From positions 1 to 64,000 of the forward strand of contig DAOUAE010000096.1 in NCBI GenBank assembly GCA_034433795.1: 64,000 nt of DNA, given 5' to 3'. The first letter of the stretch is position 1; each line of letters begins with the position of its first letter. Under the pieces are notes generated by a model that was given only the letters and a program-made list of their open reading frames with translations, was not told the DNA's origin and did not search any database. Positions 50,925 to 59,032 of this stretch are shown piece after piece. Source of the stretch: DAOUAE01 sp034433795. Its GTDB lineage: Bacteria > Chloroflexota > UBA6077 > FW602-bin22 > DAOUAE01. The position numbers and the translations under genes were made by a program.

Positions 50925-51923
50925 CTATCCCAACCCCCGCAACGTCACCGGTGGAGCCTCGGTCTGCTGGAGGAGACGGGTGCGATAGAAGACCATGCTG
51001 CCCGCCGCCAGCCCGCTGGCGATATAGGCGTTGCCGACCACGCCGATGGCCAGCCCCCAGTTCTCCCGCGCCAGCGCCTGCCAGATAAGGTGCATGCCCG
51101 TCGAGATGAGGAAGATAAGGGCGATGAGCCCCAGGGCCGGCCAGAAGTTGCTCCCGACCACCCGGACGCTGTTGGCGACGGCCTGGAGCGGCCCGACCTC
51201 GCTGATCACCACCGCGTCCACCAGGAAAAAGAGGTAAATGAGCAGCCAGAGCAGTCCCACCTGGAAGAGCACCAGGAGCAGGACGCTCAGGAAGGCGCCG
51301 ACCGCCGGGGCCAGCAGCTGCACCAGGCCGACCAGGAGCGAGGTCGGCAGCCCGACGGCCACGATCCCGCCGAAGAAGAGGCCGATGAACTCGAGCAGGC
51401 TGACCCAGTAGAGCCAGACCCGCCGACGGAGGAGCAGTGTCAGGTCGACCCGGCCATCGCGCACCTGCTGGGCGAGCAGGCCGAAGTAGAGGCAGCCGAG
51501 CCAGAGGCCGACGAGCTGACAGAGGATCGCCAGGCCGACGACCTCCCCCAACCCGCGCAGCTGGTACTCGCCCAGAAGATGCCGGCCCGGCAGCCCGGCC
51601 ACCGGCACGCCGGCCACCACCGCCACCAGCAGGCTCAGCAGATTGAACTCGCTGGCCCAGGCCCGGGCCAGGGTCAGCACCTGGGTGGCCTGGCCGGCCA
51701 GTGGCTCGCCCGCGCCCACCTGGCGGCTGTACCACCGGACGCTCTCCTCGTAGGCGGCCAGCAGCGGCTCGACCGCTGCCCGCACCGAGAGCCGGGGGCC
51801 CAGGATCAGCAGCAGGTCCAGTCCCACCGGGATGAGCAGGATCCAGGGGATGCGGTTGACCGCATCGAACCCGGCCTGGAGCGTATCGATCACACCCGGG
51901 ACCGCTGACCGTCGTCCACTCAT
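50925..51923 (-). CDS. Polytopic membrane protein of unknown function
   Basis: A 332-residue protein with about six hydrophobic segments and a conserved-looking middle (VISEVGPLQAVANSVRVVGSNFWPALGLIALIFLI) like that of DUF975/YesL-type or glycerophosphodiester-phosphodiesterase membrane domains. I cannot assign a function. It lies six bases upstream of gyrB, so the two are co-transcribed. It starts 28 bases after the stop of the MBL hydrolase gene, so it may also be read from that promoter. Confidence 0.7.
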   Translation of the reverse strand: MSGRRSAVPGVIDTLQAGFDAVNRIPWILLIPVGLDLLLILGPRLSVRAAVEPLLAAYEESVRWYSRQVGAGEPLAGQATQVLTLARAWASEFNLLSLLVAVVAGVPVAGLPGRHLLGEYQLRGLGEVVGLAILCQLVGLWLGCLYFGLLAQQVRDGRVDLTLLLRRRVWLYWVSLLEFIGLFFGGIVAVGLPTSLLVGLVQLLAPAVGAFLSVLLLVLFQVGLLWLLIYLFFLVDAVVISEVGPLQAVANSVRVVGSNFWPALGLIALIFLISTGMHLIWQALARENWGLAIGVVGNAYIASGLAAGSMVFYRTRLLQQTEAPPVTLRGLG

Positions 51924-51951
51924 CGCAGGGGAATTCTAGCACAAAGCCGCC

Positions 51952-52908
51952 TCAGCGCGCCCGGAAGACCACCGGCCGCTGGCTCTCGTCGGCCACGACC
52001 TTCTCCAGGGCCACCAGCCGCTCCAGATGGCCGTTCAGGGCGTAGGCCAGTTCGATGTCCACGCTCCGTGGCCATTCGCCCAGGCGCGGGCTGAGCAGGG
52101 TGATGATCTCCTGGAGGGTGCGCGGCCGCTCGCGCAGGACCTCCAGGACCAGGCGGTCGGCCAGTTCGACAAACTGCCGGCTCTCGGCCAGGAACTGACC
52201 GACCTCGGGGCCGCGGAAGACCGGCCAGTGGCAGCCGCAGAGCATGGCCGCGCCCAGGTTCTCCAGGTAGCGGATGGTCTGGAGATACTGGTCGACGTAG
52301 AGGTAGGTCGGGCAGAGGGCCGGACGTCCTTCGGTGTCGCGGTAGACGCTGCCCTGGACGGCGTCGCCGGTGAAGGCGATGCGGTGGCGGGTGTCGAAGA
52401 GGGTGAGGTGGCCGAACGAGTGGCCCGGCGTGTGGTGGATCTCCAGGAGCCAGTCGCGGCCCAGGCGCAGGATCTCGCCACCGCGCCAGGTGAGGTCCAC
52501 CGGCTGGGGGGCGCCCAGCGTCGAACGGATCCAGGCCCGCGTCGCCTCATCGTAGGCGATCCCGTGTCGGGCGGCGTAATGGTTGTAGCGGAACTCCAGC
52601 ATGCGCTCCGGGTCCTCGATGAGGAAGCGGTCGGCCTCGCCGCAGGAGAGGAGCACCCCCGGATGGGCGGCCTTGAGGGCGCTGTTGCCGCCGCAGTGGT
52701 CGAGGTCGCTGTGGGTGTTGATGACGAGGTCGATGTCGGTCGGACGCAGGCCGATCCGGTCCAGGTAGGGGAAGATCACGGCCTGGGGGTCGCTGGCGGT
52801 GCCGGTATCGAGCAGGACGGTGCGCTCCGGGCCGCGCAGCAGGTACAGGTAGAGTGGCCGGCCACCAACGACGCCGGTGATCCGGTGCACACCGGGGACG
52901 ATCTCCAT
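51952..52908 (-). CDS. Metallo-beta-lactamase-fold hydrolase with HxDxDH variant motif
   Basis: A 318-residue MBL-fold enzyme. The metal motif reads THSDLDHCGG, so the second His of HxHxDH is Asp. The other ligands are normal: His in HTPGHSFGH, Asp in FTGDAVQGS and His in CGCHWPVF. The C-terminal 90 residues are helical, like the winged-helix extension of LACTB2-type enzymes (LQEIITLLSPRL). The substrate is unknown. AAAGGAG precedes the ATG at 52908. It lies 36 bases after the selenocysteine peroxiredoxin gene on the same strand, so the two probably form an operon. Confidence 0.85.
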   Translation of the reverse strand: MEIVPGVHRITGVVGGRPLYLYLLRGPERTVLLDTGTASDPQAVIFPYLDRIGLRPTDIDLVINTHSDLDHCGGNSALKAAHPGVLLSCGEADRFLIEDPERMLEFRYNHYAARHGIAYDEATRAWIRSTLGAPQPVDLTWRGGEILRLGRDWLLEIHHTPGHSFGHLTLFDTRHRIAFTGDAVQGSVYRDTEGRPALCPTYLYVDQYLQTIRYLENLGAAMLCGCHWPVFRGPEVGQFLAESRQFVELADRLVLEVLRERPRTLQEIITLLSPRLGEWPRSVDIELAYALNGHLERLVALEKVVADESQRPVVFRAR

Positions 52909-52944
52909 CGCGCTCCTTTCGCCAGCCCGCCGGTGGTTTGGGCG

Positions 52945-53436
52945 CTACGACCTGGTGCTGGCCAGGTCGCGCAGGGCGGCCAGCAGTTCTTCGAGATGGT
53001 AGACCTCGTCCTGACCGGGCGTCTCGGCCCAGACATAGCGGGCCGTCCGGTCGCGGTCGATCAGCCAGAGCGAGCGCCGCCCGACCTCGCGGAAGTTGTA
53101 GGGCGCCGGGATCGAGCGGACGATGTCGTAGGCCTTGATGAGATCGCGGTTGAAGTCGCTGACCAGCGGGAAGTTCAGATTGAGCTGGCGGGCCCACTCG
53201 CGCTGGGCGAAGGGGCTGTCCACGGTCAGCCCCAGGATCTGGGCTCCCATGGTGCGGATCTGGTCGGCTGTGTCCCGCAACCGGGACAGCTCGTTCCCTC
53301 AGCCGCCGGTGAAGGCCAGGCGGACCGTGCCGAGGACGACCGGTCCGCGGCTCAGCCAGTCGCTTAAGGTGATGAGACCGCCCTCGCTGCTGGGCAGGGT
53401 GAAGTCGGGCACGGGCTGACCGACAGGCAGTGCCAT
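52945..53436 (-). CDS. Peroxiredoxin with in-frame TGA at the peroxidatic position (putative selenoprotein)
   Basis: Read through the TGA at 53301-53299, the gene gives a 163-residue AhpC/TSA-type peroxiredoxin. The N-terminus (VGQPVPDFTLPSSEGGLITL) and the C-terminal part (ILGLTVDSPFAQREWARQL, FPLVSDFNRDLIKAYDI, SLWLIDRDRTARYVW) are typical and lie in the same frame. Residue 46 is the TGA, in T-G-G-U, the place of the peroxidatic Cys in the TxxC motif. There is no Cys elsewhere. A SECIS-like hairpin follows. AAAGGAGG precedes ATG 53436 and a TTGTCA-17-TACAAT promoter lies upstream. It would reduce peroxides through Sec. A nonsense mutation of Cys is the alternative. Confidence 0.8.
53267..53290 (-). 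promoter_or_regulatory. SECIS-like hairpin after the in-frame TGA
   Basis: On the minus strand GCTGTCCCG pairs with CGGGA-(CA)-CAGC around the loop GTTG, a 9-bp stem with a 2-base bulge. The loop begins 17 bases after the TGA and opens with GU. Bacterial SECIS elements have an apical loop with a leading G/GU about 16-37 bases after UGA, so both distance and loop fit. Confidence 0.7.
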
Positions 53437-53490
53437 GAACCCTCCTTTGGGAGATAAGCGTGGGCGCCCGGTGGTCTCCGGGCTGAGGCC

Positions 53491-53519
53491 ATTGTACACG
53501 GCCGGCCGGACGCTGACAA
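53491..53519 (-). promoter_or_regulatory. Promoter of the peroxiredoxin operon
   Basis: Minus strand: -35 TTGTCA (53514-53519), 17-base spacer, -10 TACAAT (53491-53496). Confidence 0.75.
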
Positions 53520-53639
53520 TCAGGGCTGCCCCGCTATCACCGGGTCCAGACCGCAGTTTCGCCCGGACCGGGCGCGATCCCGGGTGGGGAAGCGACCGCC
53601 TCTGCCCGCGCCGGCGGATGGTGAATGGGGCCGGACGGC

Positions 53640-54596
53640 TCAGTCGGGCGGGGGCTCCTCCGGGGGCAGCCCCAGGGCCCGGAGCAGTTCGTCGGCGGCG
53701 TGGTGGGGGTCGGTCTGGCGGGCGGCCACCGCCTGGACCAGCGTCGTCCAGCGGTCGGGGGGCAGCGCCGCCTCCAGCCGCCGCCAGAGCCGGCGCTGGG
53801 CCAGCCGGCGGATGGTGCTGGCCGCCCGTCGCTCCTCGACCCGCGACCACTCGCCGCTGCGGAGAAGATGAGCGCGATGCTGGTCCAGCGCCGCCACCAC
53901 CGCCTCGACGCCCTGGCCGGTGGTGGCCGTGGTCAGGAGGACCGGGGGCTCCCAGGGCCGGCGGGGCCCCAGGCGGAGCATCTGCCGCAGGATGGCCGCC
54001 GTCTGGGCGGCTCCCTCGCGATCGGCCTTGTTGACGACGAAGAGGTCGGCCACCTCGAGGAGGCCGGCCTTGAGGGCCTGGATCTCATCGCCCAGACCGG
54101 GTGGCTCGACCACCAGGGTGGTGTGGACCAGATCGGCGACCTCGACCTGGTCCTGCCCGGCGCCGACAGTTTCGATCAGAATCCGCTCAAAGCCGGCGGC
54201 CGCCAGAGCGGTGAGGAAGTCGCCGACCACGTCGGCCAGGCCGCCCCGACCGCCCCGGGCGGCCAGACTGCGGACGAAGACGCCGGGGTCGCCGGTCAGA
54301 TCGGTCATGCGGACCCGGTCGCCCAGGAGCGCCCCGCCGGTCAGCGGACTGGAGGGGTCGATGGCCACCACCGCCACCGTCTGCGGGCGCTGGCGGAGGG
54401 CGGCCACCAGGCGGGCGATAAGGGTGCTTTTGCCGGCGCCCGGGGGACCGGTGACGCCCACGGTGTGGGCCGGGCCGGCCAGTCGGTGGAGCGCGGCGCT
54501 GAGCCGGCGGGCCTCCGGCTCCTGGCGCTCGAGGAGGGTCAGGATGCGGGCCAGGGCGCGCCGGTCGCCCTGGCGGAGGCGGTCAACCAGTTCCAC
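53640..54596 (-). CDS. meaB: Methylmalonyl-CoA mutase-associated GTPase MeaB
   Basis: A 318-residue G3E P-loop GTPase. The P-loop is GPPGAGKST, switch regions show DPSSPLTGGALLGDR and ETVGAGQDQVEVADL, and the guanine motif is NKAD. The C-terminal helices (about 255-318) form the dimer arm. MeaB loads and protects adenosylcobalamin in methylmalonyl-CoA mutase. I start at GTG 54596 because the longer frame is antisense-like; it overlaps the B12-binding gene by 14 bases. The mutase large subunit is not in the window. Confidence 0.9.
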   Translation of the reverse strand: MELVDRLRQGDRRALARILTLLERQEPEARRLSAALHRLAGPAHTVGVTGPPGAGKSTLIARLVAALRQRPQTVAVVAIDPSSPLTGGALLGDRVRMTDLTGDPGVFVRSLAARGGRGGLADVVGDFLTALAAAGFERILIETVGAGQDQVEVADLVHTTLVVEPPGLGDEIQALKAGLLEVADLFVVNKADREGAAQTAAILRQMLRLGPRRPWEPPVLLTTATTGQGVEAVVAALDQHRAHLLRSGEWSRVEERRAASTIRRLAQRRLWRRLEAALPPDRWTTLVQAVAARQTDPHHAADELLRALGLPPEEPPPD

Positions 54597-55005
54597 CGCT
54601 GGCCTGCCGGAGGGGAGCGTGCTGGCGGATGAAGTCGATGATGGTGGGCAGGGGCGTGCCGGGGCCGAAGACGGCGGCCACGCCGTGCTGTTGCAGGAGC
54701 GGAACATCGGTCTCCGGGATGATGCCGCCGACCACCACCAGGACATGGTCGAGGCCCCGGGCCCGCAGTTCGGCCATCACGCGGGGCACCAGTTCCAGGT
54801 GAGCGCCGGAGAGGATGCTCAGGCCCACCACATCAACGTCCTCCTGGGCGGCGGCCTCGGCGATCATCGCCGGGGTCTGACGGATGCCGGTGTAGATGAC
54901 CTCCATCCCGGCGTCGCGCAGGGCCCGGGCGATCACTTTAGCACCCCGGTCGTGGCCGTCGAGGCCCGGCTTGGCGACCAGGACGCGAATGCGTCGCTCG
55001 CTCAT
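54583..55005 (-). CDS. Methylmalonyl-CoA mutase cobalamin-binding (C-terminal/small) subunit
   Basis: A 140-residue B12-binding Rossmann protein. KPGLDGHDRGAK carries the base-off histidine motif DxHxxG, SILSGAHLELVP the second contact loop and VVVGGIIPETD the third. It corresponds to the separate small subunit of methylmalonyl-CoA mutase, which isomerises methylmalonyl-CoA and succinyl-CoA. The ATG at 55005 is used; GTG 55014 is possible. meaB overlaps its 3' end, and the epimerase lies 570 bases upstream, so three parts of the propionate pathway cluster here. Confidence 0.88.
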   Translation of the reverse strand: MSERRIRVLVAKPGLDGHDRGAKVIARALRDAGMEVIYTGIRQTPAMIAEAAAQEDVDVVGLSILSGAHLELVPRVMAELRARGLDHVLVVVGGIIPETDVPLLQQHGVAAVFGPGTPLPTIIDFIRQHAPLRQASGGTG

Positions 55006-55090
55006 CGTGCTCACCCGGTCGGCCTGGTGTCCGGAGTCCGCGCGCTGGGGCCAGGCTGATGGGGCACCCAGCCGGATGGACCCCCCAGGG

Positions 55091-55119
55091 ATCGTACCAG
55101 ATGGTCAGGCGCTCAGCAA
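55091..55119 (-). promoter_or_regulatory. Promoter of the B12-binding subunit-meaB operon
   Basis: Minus strand: -35 TTGCTG (55114-55119), 17-base spacer, -10 TACGAT (55091-55096). Confidence 0.6.
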
Positions 55120-55571
55120 CCGGGTCCCACCCGCTCTCCCCTGCGCCCAACGAGGGCGGCCGTCGTCGGTCAGGAGCCGGGACAAAACACGCCCGCGACA
55201 GACAGAAGCGGTGGCCGCCGCTGCCCGAACAGGCGGCGTCTGAGGCGCATGTTCCCGGATCCGGGGGCCGTCGTGCCGATCGTTATCCTCGGTGAAACGC
55301 CGCTGGGTGACGCGCTCGAGGAGCCAGAGGGATGCTTGTCCGCTAGGGCCTCGACGGCGGGCCGGTCGGTATGGCCTTCCTGAGGGCGGTGGCCCGGGGT
55401 TCGTCCGGCCGGACGAATGGCGTGTGCCCCTGGAGACCGGTGCCACCGGGGCGCGCTCGTACGGGCGTCCGGCTGAGGCTGGTGGAAACAAGGGCTGGTC
55501 TTGAACGCGCAGCCCGGCCGCAGCACCGGCGCCGGAGAGCACGGAGGGCCATCGCCGCGCCGGGCCGGTGC
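55120..55571. other. Intergenic with an 18-bp palindrome
   Basis: About 450 bases between the epimerase stop and the next promoter. Open frames here are Arg/Pro/Gly-rich and unconvincing. The one distinct element is the perfect palindrome at 55400-55417. Confidence 0.4.
55400..55417. repeat. Perfect 18-bp palindrome
   Basis: TTCGTCCGGCCGGACGAA reads the same on both strands. It lies between genes, away from any promoter I can see. Confidence 0.5.
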
Positions 55572-55997
55572 TCAGGGCACGACCGGGTGCTGGCGCGAGC
55601 CAGCCTGGTAGAGTTCGAGCAGAACCCCGTGGGCTGACCTGGGATGGATGAAGGCCAGTTCCTCTCCGTGCAGCCCGCGCCGGGGCTCGCGGTCGAGCAC
55701 CTGGAGACCGGCGGCCTGCAGGTGCTGGATGGCCGCCCGGAGGTCAGCCACCTCATAGCAGAGATGGTGCAGGCCCTCGCCGCGTTTCTCCAGAAAGCGG
55801 GCCACGCCGGTGGTCGGGTCGGTCGGCTCGATGAGTTCAAGAAGACTGTCGCCGGCCCGCAGAAAGGTGATCTTCACCCCCTCGCGGGGATGAGGGAGCG
55901 TCGGCCCGGCCGGTAGACCGAGGAGATCGCGATAGAGGCGCAGGGCGGCTGCGGTCTCCCGGACCACCAGCCCCACGTGGTCAAGCCGCCGGAACAC
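55572..55997 (-). CDS. mce: Methylmalonyl-CoA epimerase
   Basis: A 141-residue vicinal-oxygen-chelate protein made of two beta-alpha-beta repeats. DHVGLVV gives the first metal His, LLELIEP a Glu, GLHHLCYEV the second His and GVLLELYQ the last Glu. It converts (S)- to (R)-methylmalonyl-CoA for the mutase. The start is GTG 55997 behind GGGAGG. It lies upstream of the mutase small subunit and meaB on the same strand, but a 566-base gap and a separate promoter divide them. Confidence 0.9.
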   Translation of the reverse strand: MFRRLDHVGLVVRETAAALRLYRDLLGLPAGPTLPHPREGVKITFLRAGDSLLELIEPTDPTTGVARFLEKRGEGLHHLCYEVADLRAAIQHLQAAGLQVLDREPRRGLHGEELAFIHPRSAHGVLLELYQAGSRQHPVVP

Positions 55998-56284
55998 CGG
56001 TTCCTCCCACCGTTTTTCCCGTATGATACCCGAGACCAGCCCTGGCGGTGCCGCCGGCCGCAGGCCCAGGCCGGACGGGATCGCGACCGGCGAGGGCGCT
56101 CCCGGGCGGTGGGACGCGGCAGCGGCTGCGCAGGCGCTGGCTGGCCGGCGGCTGGTTGTGTGGGCGGTTCGGACAGCGTTTCCCCGATTGTTTGTCGTCT
56201 CTGGCTCTGTCGGAGCGGAAAAGTAAGATGGGTGAAAGCGCAGTGGGCGGTGGGCGCCGCGATCGCCGCCGGGAGGGGTGGTCC
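55998..56284. other. Leader region upstream of the large protease
   Basis: The frame of the protease stays open here but is Arg/Pro-rich and lacks a ribosome site, so I treat it as untranslated. A minus-strand TATCAT (about 56024-56029) may be the -10 of mce. I see no clear plus-strand promoter. Confidence 0.4.
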
Positions 56285-58996
56285 ATGGACCGTTCCCAGC
56301 CTCTGAGACCGGGTCTGGCGCTGGTCGGGTGTGCTCTGGCTCTCCTGCTCCTGGCTGGTCCGGCGTCCGGACTGGCAGCCCCGGCGGGACCGGCCACCGT
56401 GACCGTCACGGCGAGCGCGACGCCCACGGCCACCATGTCGCCGTCGGTGACGCCCCCGACGGGCGTGTGGCCGTCGGCAACGCCCACGGCCACCGCAACG
56501 CCGGCCTTCCGGCCGGCCATCCAGCGTCCCCGACCGACCCGGACCCCGTTGCCCGGCGAGGCCGCGCCAGACCGCCTGCTCGTCACTTTCCGCTCCGCTC
56601 TCTCACCCCAGCGCGAACGGGCTCTCCACCTCCAGGCGGGGGGAGAGGTGCTGCAGGAGATCCCGGCCCTGCGGCTCCGGGTGGTGCGGGTGCCGCCGGC
56701 TGGTCGGGCGGCGGCCATCGCCGCCTACCAGGCCGACCCGGCGGTCCTGGCGGTCGAGCCCGACCGCTATCTCACCGTCCAGGAGGTGCCCAACGATCCG
56801 CTCTTCAGCCAGCAGTGGGCCCTGGCCCGCGTCCAGGCGGCGGCCGCCTGGGACATCACCCGGGGCAGCCCGGCGATCACCATCGCCATCCTGGACTGCG
56901 GCATCTTCGACGAGGCCTCGCGCTTCCTGGCACCGGACGGTCTGCCGGGCCATCCCGACCTCCGCGGCAAGGTGGTGGCCCGGGCCAATTTCAGCGACAG
57001 CCTGGACACCGACGACTACTGCAACCACGGCACCCACGTGGCCGGGATCGCGGCGGCCACGGTCAATAACGGCCTGGGCGTCGCCGGCCTGGGCCGCGAG
57101 GCCCGGCTGCTCAACGGCAAGGTTCTGAACGACACCGGCGTCGGAGCGACCTCGTGGCTCATCAACGGCCTTATCTGGGCGGCCGACAGCGGGGCCCGGG
57201 TCATCAACCTGAGCCTGGGCGGACCCGGTCCCTGCCCGGTGGCGTTGCAGAGCGCCATCGACTACGCCTGGAGCCGGGGAGCGGTCATCGTGGCCGCAGC
57301 CGGGAACGGCGGGAGCGACGGGATCGGCGATCCCCAGGCCGAATCACCGGCCAACTGCCAGCGGGTGCTGGGGGTGGCGGCCACCGACCAGTCTGACAGC
57401 CGGGCCAGTTTCTCCAACTACGGGCTCGATGTCGACCTGGCCGCGCCGGGCAAAGATATTCTGTCAACCGACTATATCGGCGGCTACCGGACCATGAGCG
57501 GGACCTCGATGGCGGCGCCGCTGGTCTCGGGGCTGGCGGCGCTGGTCTGGACGACCGGCTGGGGCACCAGCAACCAGGCGGTGGTCGACCGGATCAAGGC
57601 CACCGCCGACCGCATCGCCGGCACGGGCAGTCTCTGGGAGAGCGGGCGGATCAACGCCTGGGCGGCGGTCCAGCCCGCGGTGCTCACCCCGACGCCCACG
57701 GCCACGCCCTCGCCGACCGGCACCCCCACCCCGACGCCCTCGTTCACCGCCACCCCCACGCCAACCCTCACGCCCACTCCCTCGCCGTCGCCGACCCCCA
57801 CGTCCACCCCTACCTTCTCGCCGACCAGCACGCCCACCAGCACCCCGACGCTGTCGCCGACACCGTCACCCACCCCGTCGCCGACGGCCACGCCGTCGCC
57901 CACGCCGACCCCAACCCCGCCGGGTCTGCCGCTGCCGGGGGGCCAGCCAGCCCAGGTCACGCTGGACAGCGGGCGGGTGACCATGGAGTTCCCGGTCGTC
58001 CCCGCCGGCGACGTGCGCCTCGTGGCCACGCCCATCGCGCGCAGCGCTCTGCCGACGCTGCCGGCGCCGGCCCGTCCGTTCTACGGGCTGCAGGCCAGCC
58101 TGCTGGTCAACGGGATGGCCAGTGAGGCGCCGCTCCCGGCCCCGGCCCGTTTCAGCCTGACCTTCACCGCCGCCGATCTCCCGCCCGGCGAGCGGCCCGG
58201 GGCGGTGCGCCTGTACGTTCCCAGCAGTCTGACCGGCGCCTGGCAGCCGGTGGCCGACAGCCAGGTCAGCGATCTGGGGGGACAGATCTACCGCCTCACC
58301 GCCTCGCTGGAGCGGATCACCACCGTGGTGGCGGCCAGCCGGACCTACCGGGTGTATCTGCCGGCCGTGATCCGGGCGGCCGAAATCGGGCCGCCGACCG
58401 CTCCTCTGCCCACGCCAACCCCGACGCCGTGCAGCACCCGTCAGCAGCTGCTCAGCAACCCCAGTTTTGAGGGCGGCCTGGCGCCCTGGGAGGTTCTCTG
58501 GGGGACCCCGCTCCGGACCACGCTCTTCGCCCGGACCGGTCTCTCCTCGGTGCTGTTCGGCGGCTATAACAACGCCCTGGATGTCCTGGTTCAGAGCTTC
58601 ACCGTGCCGCCCTGGGCCGAGACCGGGGCGGTCTACGTCTCGGTGCTGATGTTCTCCAGCGATTCCCTGTATGTCAACTTCGACTGGCTGGGGGTCGAGG
58701 TCTACGCCCCGACCTCGACGGTGCCCATCGCCGCCGGCAAGGTCTGGAACACCGCCCCGCGCGGTCTCTGGACCACCTGGCGGCTGACGATTCCCAACCT
58801 CGCCGCCTACCGGGGGCAGGCGCTGAGTCTCTGGCTCGGGGGCGTCACCGACTTTTCGCTGACCACCAGCTGGTATGTCGACGACGCCGAACTCTACGTC
58901 GCCTGCGGACCGCTGGTGGCCGCTCCGGAGAGCCCGACGGTGCGACCGCTGGCTCCCGCCGGGTCGTCCACCCTGGCCGCGCGGCGGGCCCGCTAG
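56285..58996 (+). CDS. Large secreted subtilisin-like protease with Thr/Pro linkers and C-terminal beta domains
   Basis: A 903-residue extracellular protein. Signal peptide 1-30; Thr/Pro linker to about 92; I9-type propeptide (about 95-165); S8 domain with D204 (ILDCGI), H248 (NHGTHVAG) and S408 (SGTSMAAP). Then a long TPTPT/TPSPT linker (about 470-555), a beta-sandwich, a short YRVYLPAVIR motif, a second linker, and a terminal domain starting NPSFEGG that resembles carbohydrate-binding modules. GGGAGGGG precedes ATG 56285, which excludes the longer frame. The layout is typical of Chloroflexota cell-surface proteases. It converges on a membrane protein gene. Confidence 0.9.
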   Translation: MDRSQPLRPGLALVGCALALLLLAGPASGLAAPAGPATVTVTASATPTATMSPSVTPPTGVWPSATPTATATPAFRPAIQRPRPTRTPLPGEAAPDRLLVTFRSALSPQRERALHLQAGGEVLQEIPALRLRVVRVPPAGRAAAIAAYQADPAVLAVEPDRYLTVQEVPNDPLFSQQWALARVQAAAAWDITRGSPAITIAILDCGIFDEASRFLAPDGLPGHPDLRGKVVARANFSDSLDTDDYCNHGTHVAGIAAATVNNGLGVAGLGREARLLNGKVLNDTGVGATSWLINGLIWAADSGARVINLSLGGPGPCPVALQSAIDYAWSRGAVIVAAAGNGGSDGIGDPQAESPANCQRVLGVAATDQSDSRASFSNYGLDVDLAAPGKDILSTDYIGGYRTMSGTSMAAPLVSGLAALVWTTGWGTSNQAVVDRIKATADRIAGTGSLWESGRINAWAAVQPAVLTPTPTATPSPTGTPTPTPSFTATPTPTLTPTPSPSPTPTSTPTFSPTSTPTSTPTLSPTPSPTPSPTATPSPTPTPTPPGLPLPGGQPAQVTLDSGRVTMEFPVVPAGDVRLVATPIARSALPTLPAPARPFYGLQASLLVNGMASEAPLPAPARFSLTFTAADLPPGERPGAVRLYVPSSLTGAWQPVADSQVSDLGGQIYRLTASLERITTVVAASRTYRVYLPAVIRAAEIGPPTAPLPTPTPTPCSTRQQLLSNPSFEGGLAPWEVLWGTPLRTTLFARTGLSSVLFGGYNNALDVLVQSFTVPPWAETGAVYVSVLMFSSDSLYVNFDWLGVEVYAPTSTVPIAAGKVWNTAPRGLWTTWRLTIPNLAAYRGQALSLWLGGVTDFSLTTSWYVDDAELYVACGPLVAAPESPTVRPLAPAGSSTLAARRAR

Positions 58997-59032
58997 GGAG
59001 CCAGCCTGACGGGGCTGGTCGTGAGGCTGCGC

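Noticed and set aside
56048..56284. N-terminal extension of the large protease
   Set aside because: It is Arg/Pro-rich and has no ribosome site, while ATG 56285 has GGGAGGGG at six bases and begins a clear signal peptide.
57700..57930. Tandem repeat or CRISPR-like array in the protease gene
   Set aside because: The repetition is the codon pattern of a Thr/Pro linker (TPTPT, TPSPT), with no constant repeat and spacer units.
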